NCBI GenBank assembly: GCA_013400975.1
Contig: WBMZ01015464.1
Coordinates: forward strand, 122,328 to 186,327
Direction of reading: 5' to 3'
Source of the DNA: Atrichornis clamosus
Lineage: Eukaryota > Chordata > Aves > Passeriformes > Menuridae
Length of the DNA stretch: 64,000 bases
This document shows, piece after piece, positions 35,750 through 50,700 of this stretch. Position numbers and translations under genes: made by a program. Position 1 is the first letter of the stretch, and each line of letters starts with the position of its first letter. Under the pieces are notes generated by a model that saw nothing but the letters and a program-made list of their open reading frames with translations, did no database searches and had not been told where the DNA came from.

Positions 35750-38700
35750 GAACTTCCAACCATATGATACTGAAGGAAAATCCAGATTCACTAACTCAGA
35801 GTGTAGCAACCTGGACTAGCTTTGTAGTACAATTAAGCTCACTGTTAAAGGCTTTTCCTCAGTGACAGATGTTTACAGAAAGAAAAACAAAGGGAGCTGG
35901 AGATTTCTGTATTTACTTATGGTAAATGTCTTGCTTAGAAAAATATTTCCTATCTGATGTCTTAAAAATATTTCCAGTACTGAGCAAGCTTGAAGAGCAT
36001 TCACTCCATGGAGCTTAAGGAGCTAATCCTACACTTTTTATTTTGCTTTGGTGATGATATTACTGGCATTGAAATGATTTGCATGTAGATACAATGTCAG
36101 CAGAGTGGAAGCTCCACCTGATGAAGTAATGATCACTGTTATCAGCAGCTTGTTTAAACTTTGTCACATGTAAAATACATTAAAAATAAAAGGAGTTTGT
36201 AGGGAGAAAAACTAAAGGCTGTGAGTATGACACTTCAGTAGCTTTCTGCCCTGAGCAAAATGAACTGAAATTGAAACAAAGTGGCTTCCTACCGACTGTC
36301 ACTGAGGAGAACACCCACTACATTTTGTGTCAAAGGCCTGAGTCAGGACCCCTGAGTGTGCGAGAACTACACAGAAAAAGTGGTACCAATGTCTTGGTAA
36401 GTGTTTGCCTTCAATGATGACTCCATTCTCAGATTTGACAAGGCAAGGACAAAGGATGTGATGAATTCTTCCTCAAATGGGAAAAAAAGACTCTGACTCC
36501 AAACCAGTAAGAGTATACTAAGTATATTAGTCTGCTCCCTGGGATGAGGCCATTCTGCTGACTTCAACTACTTTGCAGAAGAGGGGGTAAGTAAAGCAGC
36601 CCCCAATTATACAGGATGCCAGCGAGCCCTGGTCTATAAAACAGCAAAGTGAACGGAGAAGGCAGAGGAAAAAGCAAATTAAACAGAAAGGTTTCTGTTT
36701 CTAGTGACCTCGGCCCTAAGAAAACTACACTGGGACACCTGAACACAGCACTGAAACCTCAGACAATGGGAACATACCCTGCAAATGGGAATATAATGTT
36801 TTACCTTTCTGAGATTGTGAGGTTGCTGGACTACTGTAATTATTATTTTAATAACATGCTTTAAGGAAAAGTGCCCAATCTAGGAGAATACTGAGAAACT
36901 GCTTTCACTCCTTGAGGCCTCCATCTTAGATTACAGGACACAGTACAGAAATGAAAAAGCACTCAGCTGTCAGAGTACTACTCTGAATATTAAGGAAGTA
37001 AGAAAGAGGAAATTAAAATGCCTGCTGGTTTTACTGCATCATATTTCACTTTGGTAAAAGTGAAAGATGTTTTCACACAGTAATTTTAGAACGTATTATG
37101 TAAGAGTTTTTATAATCCAAAAGAGTAAAATGTAAATGTTTGTGGCTGTGGCAATAATTAACCAAGGAAAATTAAACTAAATTAAAAAAAGGAAGCATTT
37201 TGCCAACTTAAAGCTGGGAGAAAAAAATAAAAGGGCTTGTAATACAAATATAATGTCAATATTTAGATGGATCCCACAAATGAGCACCATAAACATACCA
37301 GAAAAGGCTTTACATGTAAGTAATTCATACATTTCATTGTGTGTTTTCATTGGCAAAATTGTATCAGTTCTGAAAACTGCTCTTTTCAGACAACCCCTTT
37401 ACACAGCTGTCACATCTGATAGAATAGCAAGTTCTGTAATACCTCTTACCTGCAAATTTCTCTCTTACTCTGTCAACAAAGCCACACATACTCTTGGATC
37501 TTTCTCACCCGTATAACTGGAGAGCAGTTCCTGATGGAGCCTTTGGCTGGTGGCCAATAATATGGTAGTTTGCATCTGTCATTGTTAGAAGTCCTGATGG
37601 TCTCTTATGTAATTAAAAGTGTTTTTAAAGACTGTCACCCCACGGGGTTTAATTAAGGTTCAGTCCCTAACAGCCAGCAAGTGTAAGATATATATTTCTA
37701 TCATAACCTGATCCCTAATTCAGTGGCTTATATGCAAGCAGATGTGCTGTAATGGGCACCTGCACAAAAGAATCACTGGCAATTTTCTTCTAGAACGGTC
37801 TGGGTCACTGCAGATTTCTATTCCAATAAAAGACTTATTAAGCAAACCCAGGCAGGTAACCCTATGAAAGAAACATAGCCCCAAATGGAGAGAAGAGGAT
37901 GCTTTGAAACAATAGCAAAAGAGCAGAAGTATCTGGACAACTTTTTTCAAGAAATCCAAAGAGAAGCAGGTAAATAAACCTTAAAACAACATTAACCAGA
38001 AAACAGTATCAAATCAAGAGAAAGCAGGCATCATTAAGGCCAGACAGCAAACTTGTAGACAAACACTAGTATGTATTTTGCATGCACTGCCTGAAGACTT
38101 GGCTGTGATGTAGAACCCCACTAGAGCAGTATAAAAAACAAGAGAGAGGCACCTGTCTCAGGGCTCACAATCAAAGAGTGCCTATTTCAGCAGCCACTCC
38201 TTCCTACACCTGATGTGCCTTGACAGAGCCTTTTACTTCAGCCCTGTGAAGTCTTTGACACACCATGCTTAGATCAAGGCAACAGTAATCAGGGGATTAT
38301 TTCATATTCTGTTTACTGCCTTACAGTTATGAGCACAGAGGCACAGAGAAATAAACCCTTCAATTGTCAAGATAAACAACAGATCAAAGAAGAATTTAGA
38401 TGCTACCTTCAAATATAAAACAGAATGACTCTACAAAAATCATCTTTATACAATAAACTAAAGGGACAAACCAGTCAGTAACTTGCTTGAGAACTTAATT
38501 TCAAAAGCCTTGTCCTTACAGCTTAAATGGCTCAGATGAAAATTTGTCCACTGTATTGCCACAGCTTAACTCAGCGTGATGCTCCCCAGGGAACGAGGGC
38601 AAAACATTCAGAGTTTATATCATAACTAGGAAAAAATATCGCAGCTCATTTGCTGCTTTTTGCCTTGTTCTTTTTAGTTCTAAATTCTCAATTGAAAATC

Positions 38701-41700
38701 TTTGCATGCTTTCTTCTGTTTGCCTACAACAAAAAAAAAATTAGGAGGCATTTCTGTGTTTCTACAAATGTTCTTTCCACTCCTACTTGTGCATCAGGAG
38801 TCTTTCTTCCAAAGTCTTATTCCCTTAGCAGGAAGTCATACACATAAATGCACAGACACTGATCTCTATACAAGTCCTGTAAATGACAGGTTTTGAACAG
38901 AGGAGAACTCTTTTCCTTTAGCAAAGAACAGGAATCTATTAACCAGAGCCTCTCCTTCCAATAAGAAAGTCAATATTCTGACGTTTCTGAATGTAAGAAT
39001 AACAAATCATCACTCTGGAAATGGTGGAGTTTTAAGTTTAGCTAAATAATTACACATTAACCAGGTACACTTAAAAGATACTTGAATTGTTGCACCTAAA
39101 TTACTTGTGTTTAGAACAGGAAGCCTCAGGGTCCACTAAAATTACCTATGTTCTCATTGAATATTTAACAATGTTTATAGCAGAGTTCCTAATGAAATGT
39201 TTACGAAAGTTCGGGCACATCATCTTATTACCACTACAGTCTGGAATATTCCTAAAAGGCCATCTGCACAACATGATGTGAAGCTGGATTTTCCTCAAAG
39301 CAAACAGAAGCCACCAATCACTGACAGAAGATGAGGCCAAGAAAGAAATGAGGTCTCTGAGGCAGAGAATTGATCGTTCATGTTCTGAAACTTTCCGAAT
39401 GTCACCTAACTGTGGCATTCTTAATGGTTACAGCTCATCTCTTCCCCAAAAGCTTTAGTATTTGTCTCTTTGGAAAAACCAACAGTGCAGACAGACAGCA
39501 CAGAAGCTTCTCTGATGTACTAATGGACCACAACTATTGAACAGAGATGGCCTTGTCAGAATGAGCTATGGGTCAAAATTATCAAACTGGGACAGGTAAT
39601 GGGAAATTCGGTAGCAGGAACTCATAGTTATGGAAAAAGAGGGACTTTAGTAAGTAGGAGTTCTTATTTTCAGCACTATGACTGCCAAGCAACTGAGAAA
39701 ATGGCACTTGTCAGAGATGCTGCTACTTCAGGCTCTTGCAGCTCTCTACACGGTTTAGTGCATGGCTTAATTTGTATTTTCCCCTCTGTAAAAAAGAGTA
39801 CTTCAAATGCTGCAAAAAGACAGTGAAATTTTCCTGCATTGTTACCACACAGTTGATTTCTTCAGGTCAGACTGTTTGCAGTAATCATTATTGTTACCTT
39901 TCCTTATATCCAGTTCAGCTGCTCAGTTCTGTATACAAGCAGCAGCACAGGAAGCATCAGTTGTGTACTGCTGTATAAAACATCACCAGCTCTGAGCCTA
40001 CTGACATCCTGCTATTCAACAATGGAAAAAAATTCTCCTCTGGTACAAGCACGTCACACTTAGAGCTCTGCACTATGGCAGAGCAAGGACTGCAAGAACA
40101 TCACTATACTCACACGTATCTAATGCTAAGGTTAGGTGCAGCACAAGGCAGCTGGGCTGCTTTTCATAATACTCTCAAGAAGTAAGAAAGGGTAAAAGGA
40201 AACAAATATGAACAATAAAAATGCAAATAGTATAATTCAGAAAACCAAGGGCTAACCAATAGGTAGAACAACCTCCAACAATAAGCTCCAGAGTAAGCAA
40301 AGATGAAGAACCTTAGCCAGAGGTCAGAGGGGTCTAACACTGCATATAAAATCTGTGTAAGTAACTGCCCACTGCCGCTTAGAGCAAACTGCTCTGTAAC
40401 AGTGAGGATCATCAAGACTCTGAAATGCTGGCCACCAACTGTTACAGCCTTATCACAGGGACTCCCTTCCAGTCACACATGAAAAGCAGATCCAAGAGCA
40501 GGACTTCAACCTGACACAAGCAACACCTGCCTTTTATGTACAGGTGTCTTTCAATATACCATTTAGTTATTTTAAATTTAAAGGAAGAGACAAGGCATCC
40601 CTTTATTTCCCTCATTCTTTCTTTTCCTCTCCTCACCCTTCTCTGTTTTTTACCTGGAACTGATCAGATGCACATGTGTTCATCTCTGGTGATACAGGAG
40701 GTGTCTGTCCTATTGAAGCTATTTTTTCTGCTGCAGATATTGGTTTCAAAGGTTCCTTGGTAGGTTCTAACATACCCTAAACAAACAAACAAACAAATAA
40801 TCTTAATTTTTAAAAAATCACACGCACACACAGACACAAGATTTATATACATTTCAAGAACTGCAGTGGTAAAAAACTAGAACACACTACAAGGTGGTAT
40901 TAGCCTCAACTAAGGGTTTGGGGACAACCACGTATCTCTGGGACACTTCCATTGAGAGGGGCAGGAGTAGATAGAACAGGGGAAAATAATCCTGAGTCCT
41001 TAGGCCTAAGAAACATTTTAGAGCCAGTAACAGAAACCCAAGTGTTCACCTGGAGCTTGCTTTCAACTTTCAGTAATGTAATTTAAGCTGGAGAAAACAG
41101 TTACTTGATAAGGTGATGTCTTCCCCTCCCAATTGTGTGTAGACTATTCCAGAAATATCAAATGACCCATCACAAAAGTACAAGTGCATTCATTCAATTT
41201 CAACAATTAAGTAACTCAAAAGAAACAAATCAAATTATCACTTTCCAGAATGATACCAAGAATGATAATTACTGACATGGAAATAAATGCATTAAGAGCA
41301 TTAAGAAAATAATTAAACTCACATATTTCTTTTTAAGCAAGCATTTCAAAGATAGACAGTATTATGAAAAATGCCTGAAATCTGATCTTGAAGAAAATTG
41401 AGGGTGAGATCTACAGAAAGCCCAAAGCTTGCACTGAGACATGCAAACCACCCCAGAACAATGAGAAATCCCCAAATAAAACCATGGGATTTGCAACTGG
41501 AGCATTTTAAACCATTTTCAGGAAGTCAGCCGCCAAGATCAGCTGTCCCACAAATGTTTCCACGCCATGTTAGAGGAGCTTTGAATTCACCCACCAGCAA
41601 AATCAATTCTTTTGGACAGCAAAGAAACACATGAAGCAACGTGGCAACAGAAAGCAACAAGTCACCTTACTCCTACCATCGTTGCTACCCAACTTATTGT

Positions 41701-44700
41701 GTGCAAAAGTATATTAAAAATTTAGGCGATAATTAATCAGCACCAACAAGCTGTTGCAAAAAGTAACTGCATGTGTTGCAAACATAGTCTTGTTCACAAA
41801 CAGGAAGAAAACAGCAATTGCTATGAGTTATTTTAACACTCAGTATGGGAATACCATGTTTACATCCAAAGTACACGAGCTGACCTTGATGCATTAGAAA
41901 ACTGTAGAAGTCACTCTACAAAATTATATCAGGTTAATATACACAAAGGAAAACAATTTTTTTAATATTCCATTTGTGAATGATCATATAAAAACATAGG
42001 TGTGTTTGTAGGTGTGTATACACAGACATGCACAGGTTTTGAGAAAACATTTATTCTGTTCAGACTAGCAAAAATCATAGACCTTATCTTCTCACTATTT
42101 TTACTATATGTTTCTTTCACTTCGAATCAAGTATCTGCATGCACACATAATGAAAATCACGTATTTGACGATTCTTTTCTAGCATTTCTATTGATGCCTA
42201 AGCTGTAACTGTACTTACAAAATTATCTTTCAGCACACTTGGTGTATAATGTCATTTAATATATTCTATTATATGATGTTGGAACTATAATTAAAAAAAT
42301 AATAGTAAAAACAGCTTACCAGTCCTGCTGCATACATGGGTACTATAACAGGCTGCTTCTTGTTGCCTGTAAAGAGCTGATAAAACAACAACAAAAAAGA
42401 ATTTACTTAAGAGTTTCTGCATCAGTGATGAAAATGTTTTTCAATGCCACATAACTTGAATAAGATTAGTATTACAGAATATATACTATGTTAATTATAA
42501 CACTAAAAACAAATGCAACTTCTAATATTAATTGGGTTTTATAAAAAGCTGTCAGGTGGTCTGTCATGAAAAGCCATGTTCCGTGGTTCTACGCAATTAG
42601 GAGACAAGCATTCATACAAAACACTTCCACCTGATTCTACATTTAAAGCAGCTTTGTTATTAAGAAAGCCAGTTTTCCTGAGACTCACAATATTTCTTGT
42701 GTCGATCCCCAAGGAGCACAAAAGCTTTTTGTTGCTGTGGGAGCCACCCCACTGGTATCTCAGTCCATATGCATCATGGATATCCTGCAGCTCTGTCCAC
42801 ACGTCCATCAGTTCCCTGTACAACCCATCATAAATCAAGTTATCAACTGGAAAAACAGCTTAGCAGCATTGAAAATTTATTCTAGTTTTTAATGCAAGTG
42901 ACTTATTATACATGCCAATTAAACTTATGCCCAAGCACAATACTCAGGGGAACTAAAATTGCACAGTGTTCTCAGAACAATTATAGTTCAGATTTCTTAC
43001 TGGAAAATGATGTCCAGGGCAGACAGGACAAAGCCTACTCAGACTTCATCATCACATGAATAAATACAGTAAATTATAGCAAGTGTAACTAATATGACAC
43101 ATTCTGATCAATTCAGAGACATCATTGAAAAGAAGATGATAGGCTGCTAAGTTGCTAAGTGAAATAGTCCTGGCATAGGAAGTCACTGAAAACAAGCATT
43201 CTCCTAGATAGCCAATTTTTACTCGATAGCTTCTCAAAATGCTTGAAGCAAACAACTAATTCTGAATTACTGCTATACGTAATTACTGCCTTAAGTTCAT
43301 TTTAAGTTTGCTGCATTGTGGCTTCTTACCCAGTACTTGCTAAGGTCTCCTCAGTTGTTATCTGCTTTTCACCGGCTTCCAACAGATGATTCAAGGAACT
43401 TATTTCTTCTTCAATTTCAACAACAGACATGGAAGGAAAACAGACTTCAAATATTCGTTCCAGACGACTTAGCAATGTTGTCTGTATCAAAGAAAAAATA
43501 TTTATGTCAAGTTTGGCTAACTGCTTTAAAGATAAGAAGTCCAATATCATAAGAAGATGGAAAACAACTTAGAGCTAATACAAGGTTACACTCACCACAA
43601 AATATTCACTGTCAGAGGACCACATGACTTTGTTAACACCAAATACAGGCTTCTAGCTAGTAATAAACAGTAAGGATCTTGCCTGTTGCAAACTGAGCTT
43701 TACAGAAGAGTCCAGATCAGGTCTTACTAGAGTCACTCTGTTAGAAATTAGTAGAACATGTGTGCACCAAGAATTATGCTATCTAAGAATAACCTCTCAG
43801 CAATAAAAACAGCATATATTGGTAGTAACGGTTTCCAGACATTTTAATTCCGCAGCATGCACTGGGCCTTGGCAGATGGATCTAACATGAAAAACAAAAA
43901 AATCAAACAACCTCCTGACCCCACAAAAACAACAAAAAATCCCTTCCCCTTTTTTTTTGGACAAGCATAGGAAGCTTTCTTCTTTTTAAGTTCTTCCCTT
44001 GCCTTTCTATCTCTTTTCTCGGTTGCATTTCTATATAGACAGGATTTCAACTTCTTATACCTCTATTAACTGGTCTCAGACATTAAATGTACCACTGATA
44101 TGGAATATTTTTTTCCCAGTTCAACTCACTACAAATAGGCAACCATCAAGGCTTTTAATATTTGTTAAAATACCAATTGCAAGGTATGCTCATAAAAATT
44201 TTTAAAGCTTTTTAATGTACTCATTTTTACCAGAAACACATGAATTTCTTTTCTTGCTAAGGAAAGGAGGCACAAGCCTGGCAATAAGAGCAGCATTTTT
44301 ATCTTTCATTTTAGTGTTCCTCAACAACCACTTTCCCAGTGCTTTGCTGCAACAATCACAGGGCAGCATCCAGCAGCTCCAACACCTGCTTTTTTACAGG
44401 GGAAATGGAAAAGAAACCGAGTAGGCGGAAATCCCAGGAGCATCCCACGGTGTGTGCTGTTACAGCTATGCCAGCAGAGCCCTCCTGTGGAGATGCAGCA
44501 TATTCCAGCAACAATGCAGAATTTACACACATAAGCCCCAAAACAGAGAGGTTTTTGTTACAACTGAAATGACTGGAAGTTCAGAAAAGCAAGGCTGTAG
44601 GAAGAAGTTAGCTATTTTAATTAGATCAATTGATACAGTTTGGGATAAATCTTTATGCACCAAAATATCTGCTTCACAATTCCAAGAGTTACCTACATCT

Positions 44701-47700
44701 CTCATTAGAATGTTTAGCTGAAAATTTACCTTGTCTCAATTAAGCAACTCACTGACCATGTACATCAGTGAACGTAACAGAGGTAAACATCACATTATCA
44801 GAATATCTGGATTCTGTATTGGAGTTGGAATGATGAGTTGGGAGTCTGTCAAGACTCTTCTCCCTACTCAGCCACTAACTGCAAAAAGCAGAAAAATTAA
44901 TTACTTAGAAATCAACTCTTCAGTTTTACGACCTGTGAAAGAAATGCGTGGCAGGGACAGCCACCAGGTACAGTCATTTGCAAACCATAAAGTCAGAATG
45001 TGCAAAGGATCTGAATTCAGAGTGTACCTGACTCACCCTTTTTTTTTTGTTTTCTTCTTCATTACCTCACTGGTAAATTTTGACCATAATGAGCCATATT
45101 CTACAGTATATAATTTTCCTTTAATAATCTCTTAATGCTCAGTCGTTCTGGCCATACAGTAAGTTACAATACTTGTAGCTGTTTTGTATTTGTTGACCAG
45201 AACTAAGACACTAACTTACATTTCCACTAACTAAACAGTATTTCAGATTCCAGCCAAATGCTTCAGCACACAAAAGCATACTCCAATTCCAAAACTTAAC
45301 TTTGCCTGCAATATACCACCTGCCCTTATCTTACATCAACAGGTGATGCTGACTTCATTTCTGTAATACAGCAAGAGTACATATACCCAGGGAAAAGAAA
45401 GAGGCAGATGAAGGCATTGGATCATGGAAAACAGCAAGGCATCACATTTCTTGAAAAGGATCAACATTTGAGAACATGCTAGTGACTAAAAATATGCTTG
45501 CTTAGGTAATGAAAGAATTAGCAGAACGTCTCTAAGAACCAAGCAGCATTTCAGTCAGCATCACATTTCAAATTTGAATTTAATAGTGCTAAAATTTCAG
45601 GAACAGTTTAACTAAAGCATTTTTTACACTTCCTGTCATCTTTTCTAAATTTTCAGAAATGCTTAGCCCTTATTTCTATATGACAAAGAATGGTTTCCAT
45701 AGCAAACCAGAGTAATTAATACTGTGTGTGCAAATGGACCAAGGGAAGAGTGCACAAACACACATCTCTGGGCAGTGGCAGTAGAAGCAGCTGAACTTGT
45801 TCTTCTAATTGGCAATGAAGTCCTGTGGTCACAGCTTTCAGGTATAAAGGGCATTACCAAGATTTTAAAGTTGGGGTAAATGCCCACCTCCTACAAACCT
45901 CAATCTACTGTTGCATAAATCAGACTGTAAGAAAATACTACTGTGCATGACAGAAGTAATGTCAAATCTATCTTTCTGGAAAAAAAAGCAGACAAAAATT
46001 TCTACCCACATTTCATGTCACTAAAAGCATTTGATACCTGAGTGTTCTCCACGGTCATTTGAGAAGAATAATTCTTGAAGGCACTTACAGAAGATGTGAA
46101 AAGGCTACAGCTGCACTAAACATTAGTTGTGATTCTCCAAAGCCCCACAGTTTCTGTGAATGCACAGAAGTTTTTGGTAGACCCTTAAGATACGTGGTAA
46201 TCACCACCAGAATCAATCCAAGTATCACAGATGTAACAGACTTTCAAATAAGAATAAGCGCAGGATTAGAATTTATCTCCTTGGCAATTAAATAGGGTGC
46301 AAGATCCATCTCTCAGAGCTGAAAGCCTAAAGCACTTGGTTTACAGAATTTGTTTTTCTTTTCTTCTCCACCACAAGGCCATAGAATCAATGAACTCCTT
46401 CTACACAGCAATTCTTCACTGACCACCCAGCACACCAAATCCTTCCCAGCTGCCCCTACATGAACCCAACAGTGACAGGTCACTGCCTTTCTTCAGAGCT
46501 ATGAAAAGAGGAGATAATAAAGCTTGTCATAAAGACAACACACTTGAGACCCATTACAGAAAGAGTGGACAGGAAAGGCAGTTTTCACCATATGACTGCT
46601 GTAATGCTTCTCTGGGTGAAGTTTTGGGGAACTCTGTGTGCAAGAGAGGAAAGATATCACCCTTGCTTCTCTCCATGGTTCCAATCACACAAGAGCTGTG
46701 GAGCAGACACAAGAGCTCATCCAGTGAACACCCATGGAAGCTGAAGAGTGGATGGCACTTTGTCCTTCCACCCTCCCCTCTTCCCACTGGAGGGCACACC
46801 CATTTCTCAATACAATCCCTTACTTTCCCTTAGGAAACCCCTTACAGCTCACAGCATCTCTGCTCCGGCAGCCTCCAGATGTGTTTTAAGAAGGGGAGAG
46901 TCAAAAACAGAGCATGCCTTCAGCCCTGCTGCCAGAAAAAGAGGCCACGGAGGAAGCAACACAAGCTCTGGGCTGTTTGCATCTACCAAACACAAAAATG
47001 GAAGACCTAAGATTAAATAAAACCAGTGTAACAGCTAAATTATTGAGCATGTTTAGATATTGAAGCTTATGTGAAATGTAATAAAAGAAAAAACATATTA
47101 AAGGAGATGGAAATGAGCATATGAAAGATCCAAGATGCTAAACATATAATTTAGGAAAGGAATAAAGTCCATATGGACATGTTTGGCTTCTAGTTAGAAC
47201 TCAGAAGCTGAGTGAAAGCTCTCAAAAAATGACAGAACAAACCTCAGGCGCCAAGAAGAGAAAATTATTAATAGTGAGATTTCGTTTGTTTTAAATCATG
47301 AACTCATTGTTCTGCCCAGTGCTTAGTACAGCTTTTTATGACTATTTTAATAAAATAGTGGTTAAATGAGAAACTCCCTTTGCCAGGTTTTTAACAACCA
47401 AGCCGTATTTTCTAGCAACACATTTGCTTGTGAAGAGCTAAGTCACCTTATACTCCTGTACCTTCACCATATGTGTGCATGGGATGGGTGTGTCTGGGTT
47501 GGTTGTTTGTTTTTATTGGTGTTCTTGGGGTACTTTTTTTTTGGGTGGATTTGGGGATTTTTTAAGAGCTAAACTACATGACCACACAGATAACAGAAGG
47601 GAGCTGAAACACCAATTTTAACAGACGCAACTCACCATGGGGAACACACCCATCAAATTCAGTGGGTCTCAGAATTTTCTGGACTCAAGCACTAAACAAA

Positions 47701-50700
47701 GCTAAACAGTTAACTAAAAGCACACAAGCAAGCAAACAAATCACTAAGTTCTTAGTTAAATGGGGACAGTTTTTTCTTTGAAACTGCTTAAACTACAAAT
47801 CCATTTCCCTTTCACATAGCAACAACTTGTTTCTTTGTCTGATGTGCAGGCTCTGCCTAGCAAAGAGAACACCTCCTCAAAAGCAATGGGAGAACAGCTG
47901 CAGGCAGAAACATTCCTGACTAAAAAAGACAAGCTTCAAAAGTAAGCAAAAAAGCTTACAAATAACATTAAACTTCTCGTGATGCAAATGTGATGGTTTT
48001 TCTCCATCTCCACTTCAAAAGCAGGTAAATACAAGGTAGTGCCATAAATTTCTTAGATGCAAAAAATTACATTGTTGGATTTCTATTAATACAGGAAATT
48101 TGTAATTAAAACACTTATCCTAAACTGAGATTTTCAAGCCAGGAAGAGGATGCCACCAGAGCTAAAAAACCCTCACTAACATAAAATAAAGACTCAGAAT
48201 TTTTTTACAATAATTTAAAGAATTAAGGAAGGCAATCTTAGTCCTAAATATCCCAAACCCATTTTTAAAGAGTAACTATAAAAGTTTTGAGCTCAGCTGC
48301 AAAGCAAATCTGAAAATGTAGTGGCCTGAGACAAAAAAGAGGTTAAGATTTCTCTGTTCTTTTACTGCTTGATCTGAAAGTTATAAACTGCAGGGAAGTT
48401 CAGGCTAGAAATATGAAGCCGTCTCTCTCCTTGCCGGAACCTTCACCATTTATTTTCCCTCAGCTGAAGAATGCATCAAATATGGCATCTTCCATGCAGG
48501 CAAAGTAAAGTTTAACAGTTATTTATCATGACTACATAAAACTTACTGGCCATTCCAGTTTGTCACGTTGTTACTATCTACTTGTGTACTAACTTTTCAA
48601 TCGGGCTCTGAGAGGAAGTAGAGCAGATGACACTTATGTGTACAAATTTTGGGAAATAATTTTGTCCTGTGATATATAAATAGTAATGCTAAAACAACCC
48701 CTCTCAAACTAGTTTCTTTTGTAAGATTCCCCTTAGTCAGTCTGTTCTGAAAAACAGCAATTAAGGTCTACTTTTAATAGTTTGATTTTTATTGTTATTC
48801 AGCTGCAAATAGTTAAGAACTGTGTTATGGACTTAAAACCCCCAAACCTTTCTAGAACTATATATTTACACCGCAAATTGTTACCCAACTGCCTGAACAT
48901 AACTTAGCCAATACTATTTTATTTTACCCTCATGAACTGGGAGGCTGAAGTCTTTATGGTCATAATTACTTTCTTTCCAAAAGGATGATCATTGCCCAAG
49001 ACAAAGCACACTCCAAATGAGAGTGATCCAGGGTTTTCTTTGTCTTGGTGCATATTCATGGCTTAGTAACTGTGCATCGCCCACACTGCTTAATCTGAAG
49101 AGGCAGAGCCTGGGAGCACAGGCTCTCTAGTAAGTGGAGAACCTTAAAACCCTCTTGGAGGACTGTCCACATTTTCCTTCATCCCTTTCCAGGATTTGTT
49201 AACTGTCAGCTACATCAGGTAAGATTTGGCCCTCCAATCTAGCCCTTCTTTAGCTCCTCTTCCTCTGGAGATGCCTATGCTCCTTGAACACAGGCAGGCA
49301 CAGCCATGTTACCCACCCACACGATTACCATGGATTATAACTGCTCTTGCGCTTCACTGCTGAATCCTATATATATATTCTTAATGCAGCAGAGTAACCC
49401 CCTCAGCTGACTAATATTCAACACTATCTCATGGAAAAAGCTGCGTTACAAGCCCTATATTCCTCATAAACATAACTTAGTAGTGTGCAATGTGAACACA
49501 TAAAAGGGACTAATGCATGTGGTACAGTGCAGGGTTGCTCAAGACTTGCTAAATCCATCAGTTCACCCACAACTACATCCTAAATCTGTTAATGAACACA
49601 AAGGCACATCTCTATCTAATGCAAACTGCAGCTATACTGAAACCAAGCATTACATATTTTCAGCTGAAGACAGAAATTACATGGATTAAGGTATATGGTA
49701 GTATTAATATGGGTTCAAATGGTGTATCTGTGTCCATTAGCTTTTGACACTGGAACCTTTTCCAAGGGGTTACAAATTCTTTCAGTAGGTTTAACTGAAT
49801 ACCATATACCATGCCCTTTCTCTTCTCCCTTCTACACAGCACTACTGAAGAGGTCAGCATGTTACAAATCCTGCATTGCAAATTGTGTGCAGAATTCAGA
49901 GCCTGAGACCAAAGGCAAGGAAGAAAAGACATAATGATCTTTTTGCCACTACATAAGGTCATTTTTGTGACCTCCCCCCCAAGTTTCATCCTTTATATAT
50001 TTTCTAATAAAAACTGGATTAAATAGTTGAAGTCTATTTTTTAGTTAAATATTACACCAAATCTACAACCTTTAAATAGTTTGCCCAACACATACTGTAC
50101 AATCAAGATCACTTTCAGAAAGCACAAAATTTTACTGCTGTCTCCACATCCAGAATATACAAAGAAAACAGAAAGGAAAATACAGAGAGACCTTTTGAAA
50201 GGAAACTTGAGCTACTGATAAATAACTGTGCTTTCTTGCTGCATTCTGATAGATGAAAACTGCTGTACACATCATTTCCACATTTAAACAGCAATGCTGC
50301 TGGCTAAGTATACTTTTCAATTTTCTGCCTTTGTAAAGAATTCCATTAGGATCATTCTGTTTATAAACCATTCAGGACTATGTCACTACCACAGACTTTC
50401 CCAGCCTCACCAGCAGTGATCAAGTGTACACAGTATCTTGTAAATGATCCCAGTTCACCTTTAGCCTAAGCTGAGATCTCAATTTTCCCATCTATCTCAA
50501 GTGTCTAACATATGCAGTATCTCTTCCTTGCACACAGCCTGCTCCCTTTGGGTTGCTATAGCAGGTGCTTTTTAGACCTGCCAGGAACACATTGATGCAA
50601 GTGATCTCCTCCTCCCTATCCTTCTTTAGGCAGAGTAATAAAAAACTTTGCTCACTGCCCTCTCATGAGATTTATCTTGCCTGCAAGTGTTTCTGCTTTT

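Noticed and set aside
38320..38390. Segment with GAGGCACAGAGAAATAA, reminiscent of a MIR/core-SINE
   Set aside because: The match is limited to about 15 bases and the flanks do not follow the consensus. A repeat-library search would be needed.
49105..49126. Perfect 8-bp hairpin AGAGCCTG/CAGGCTCT
   Set aside because: Too short for a microRNA precursor and no extended pairing in the flanks.
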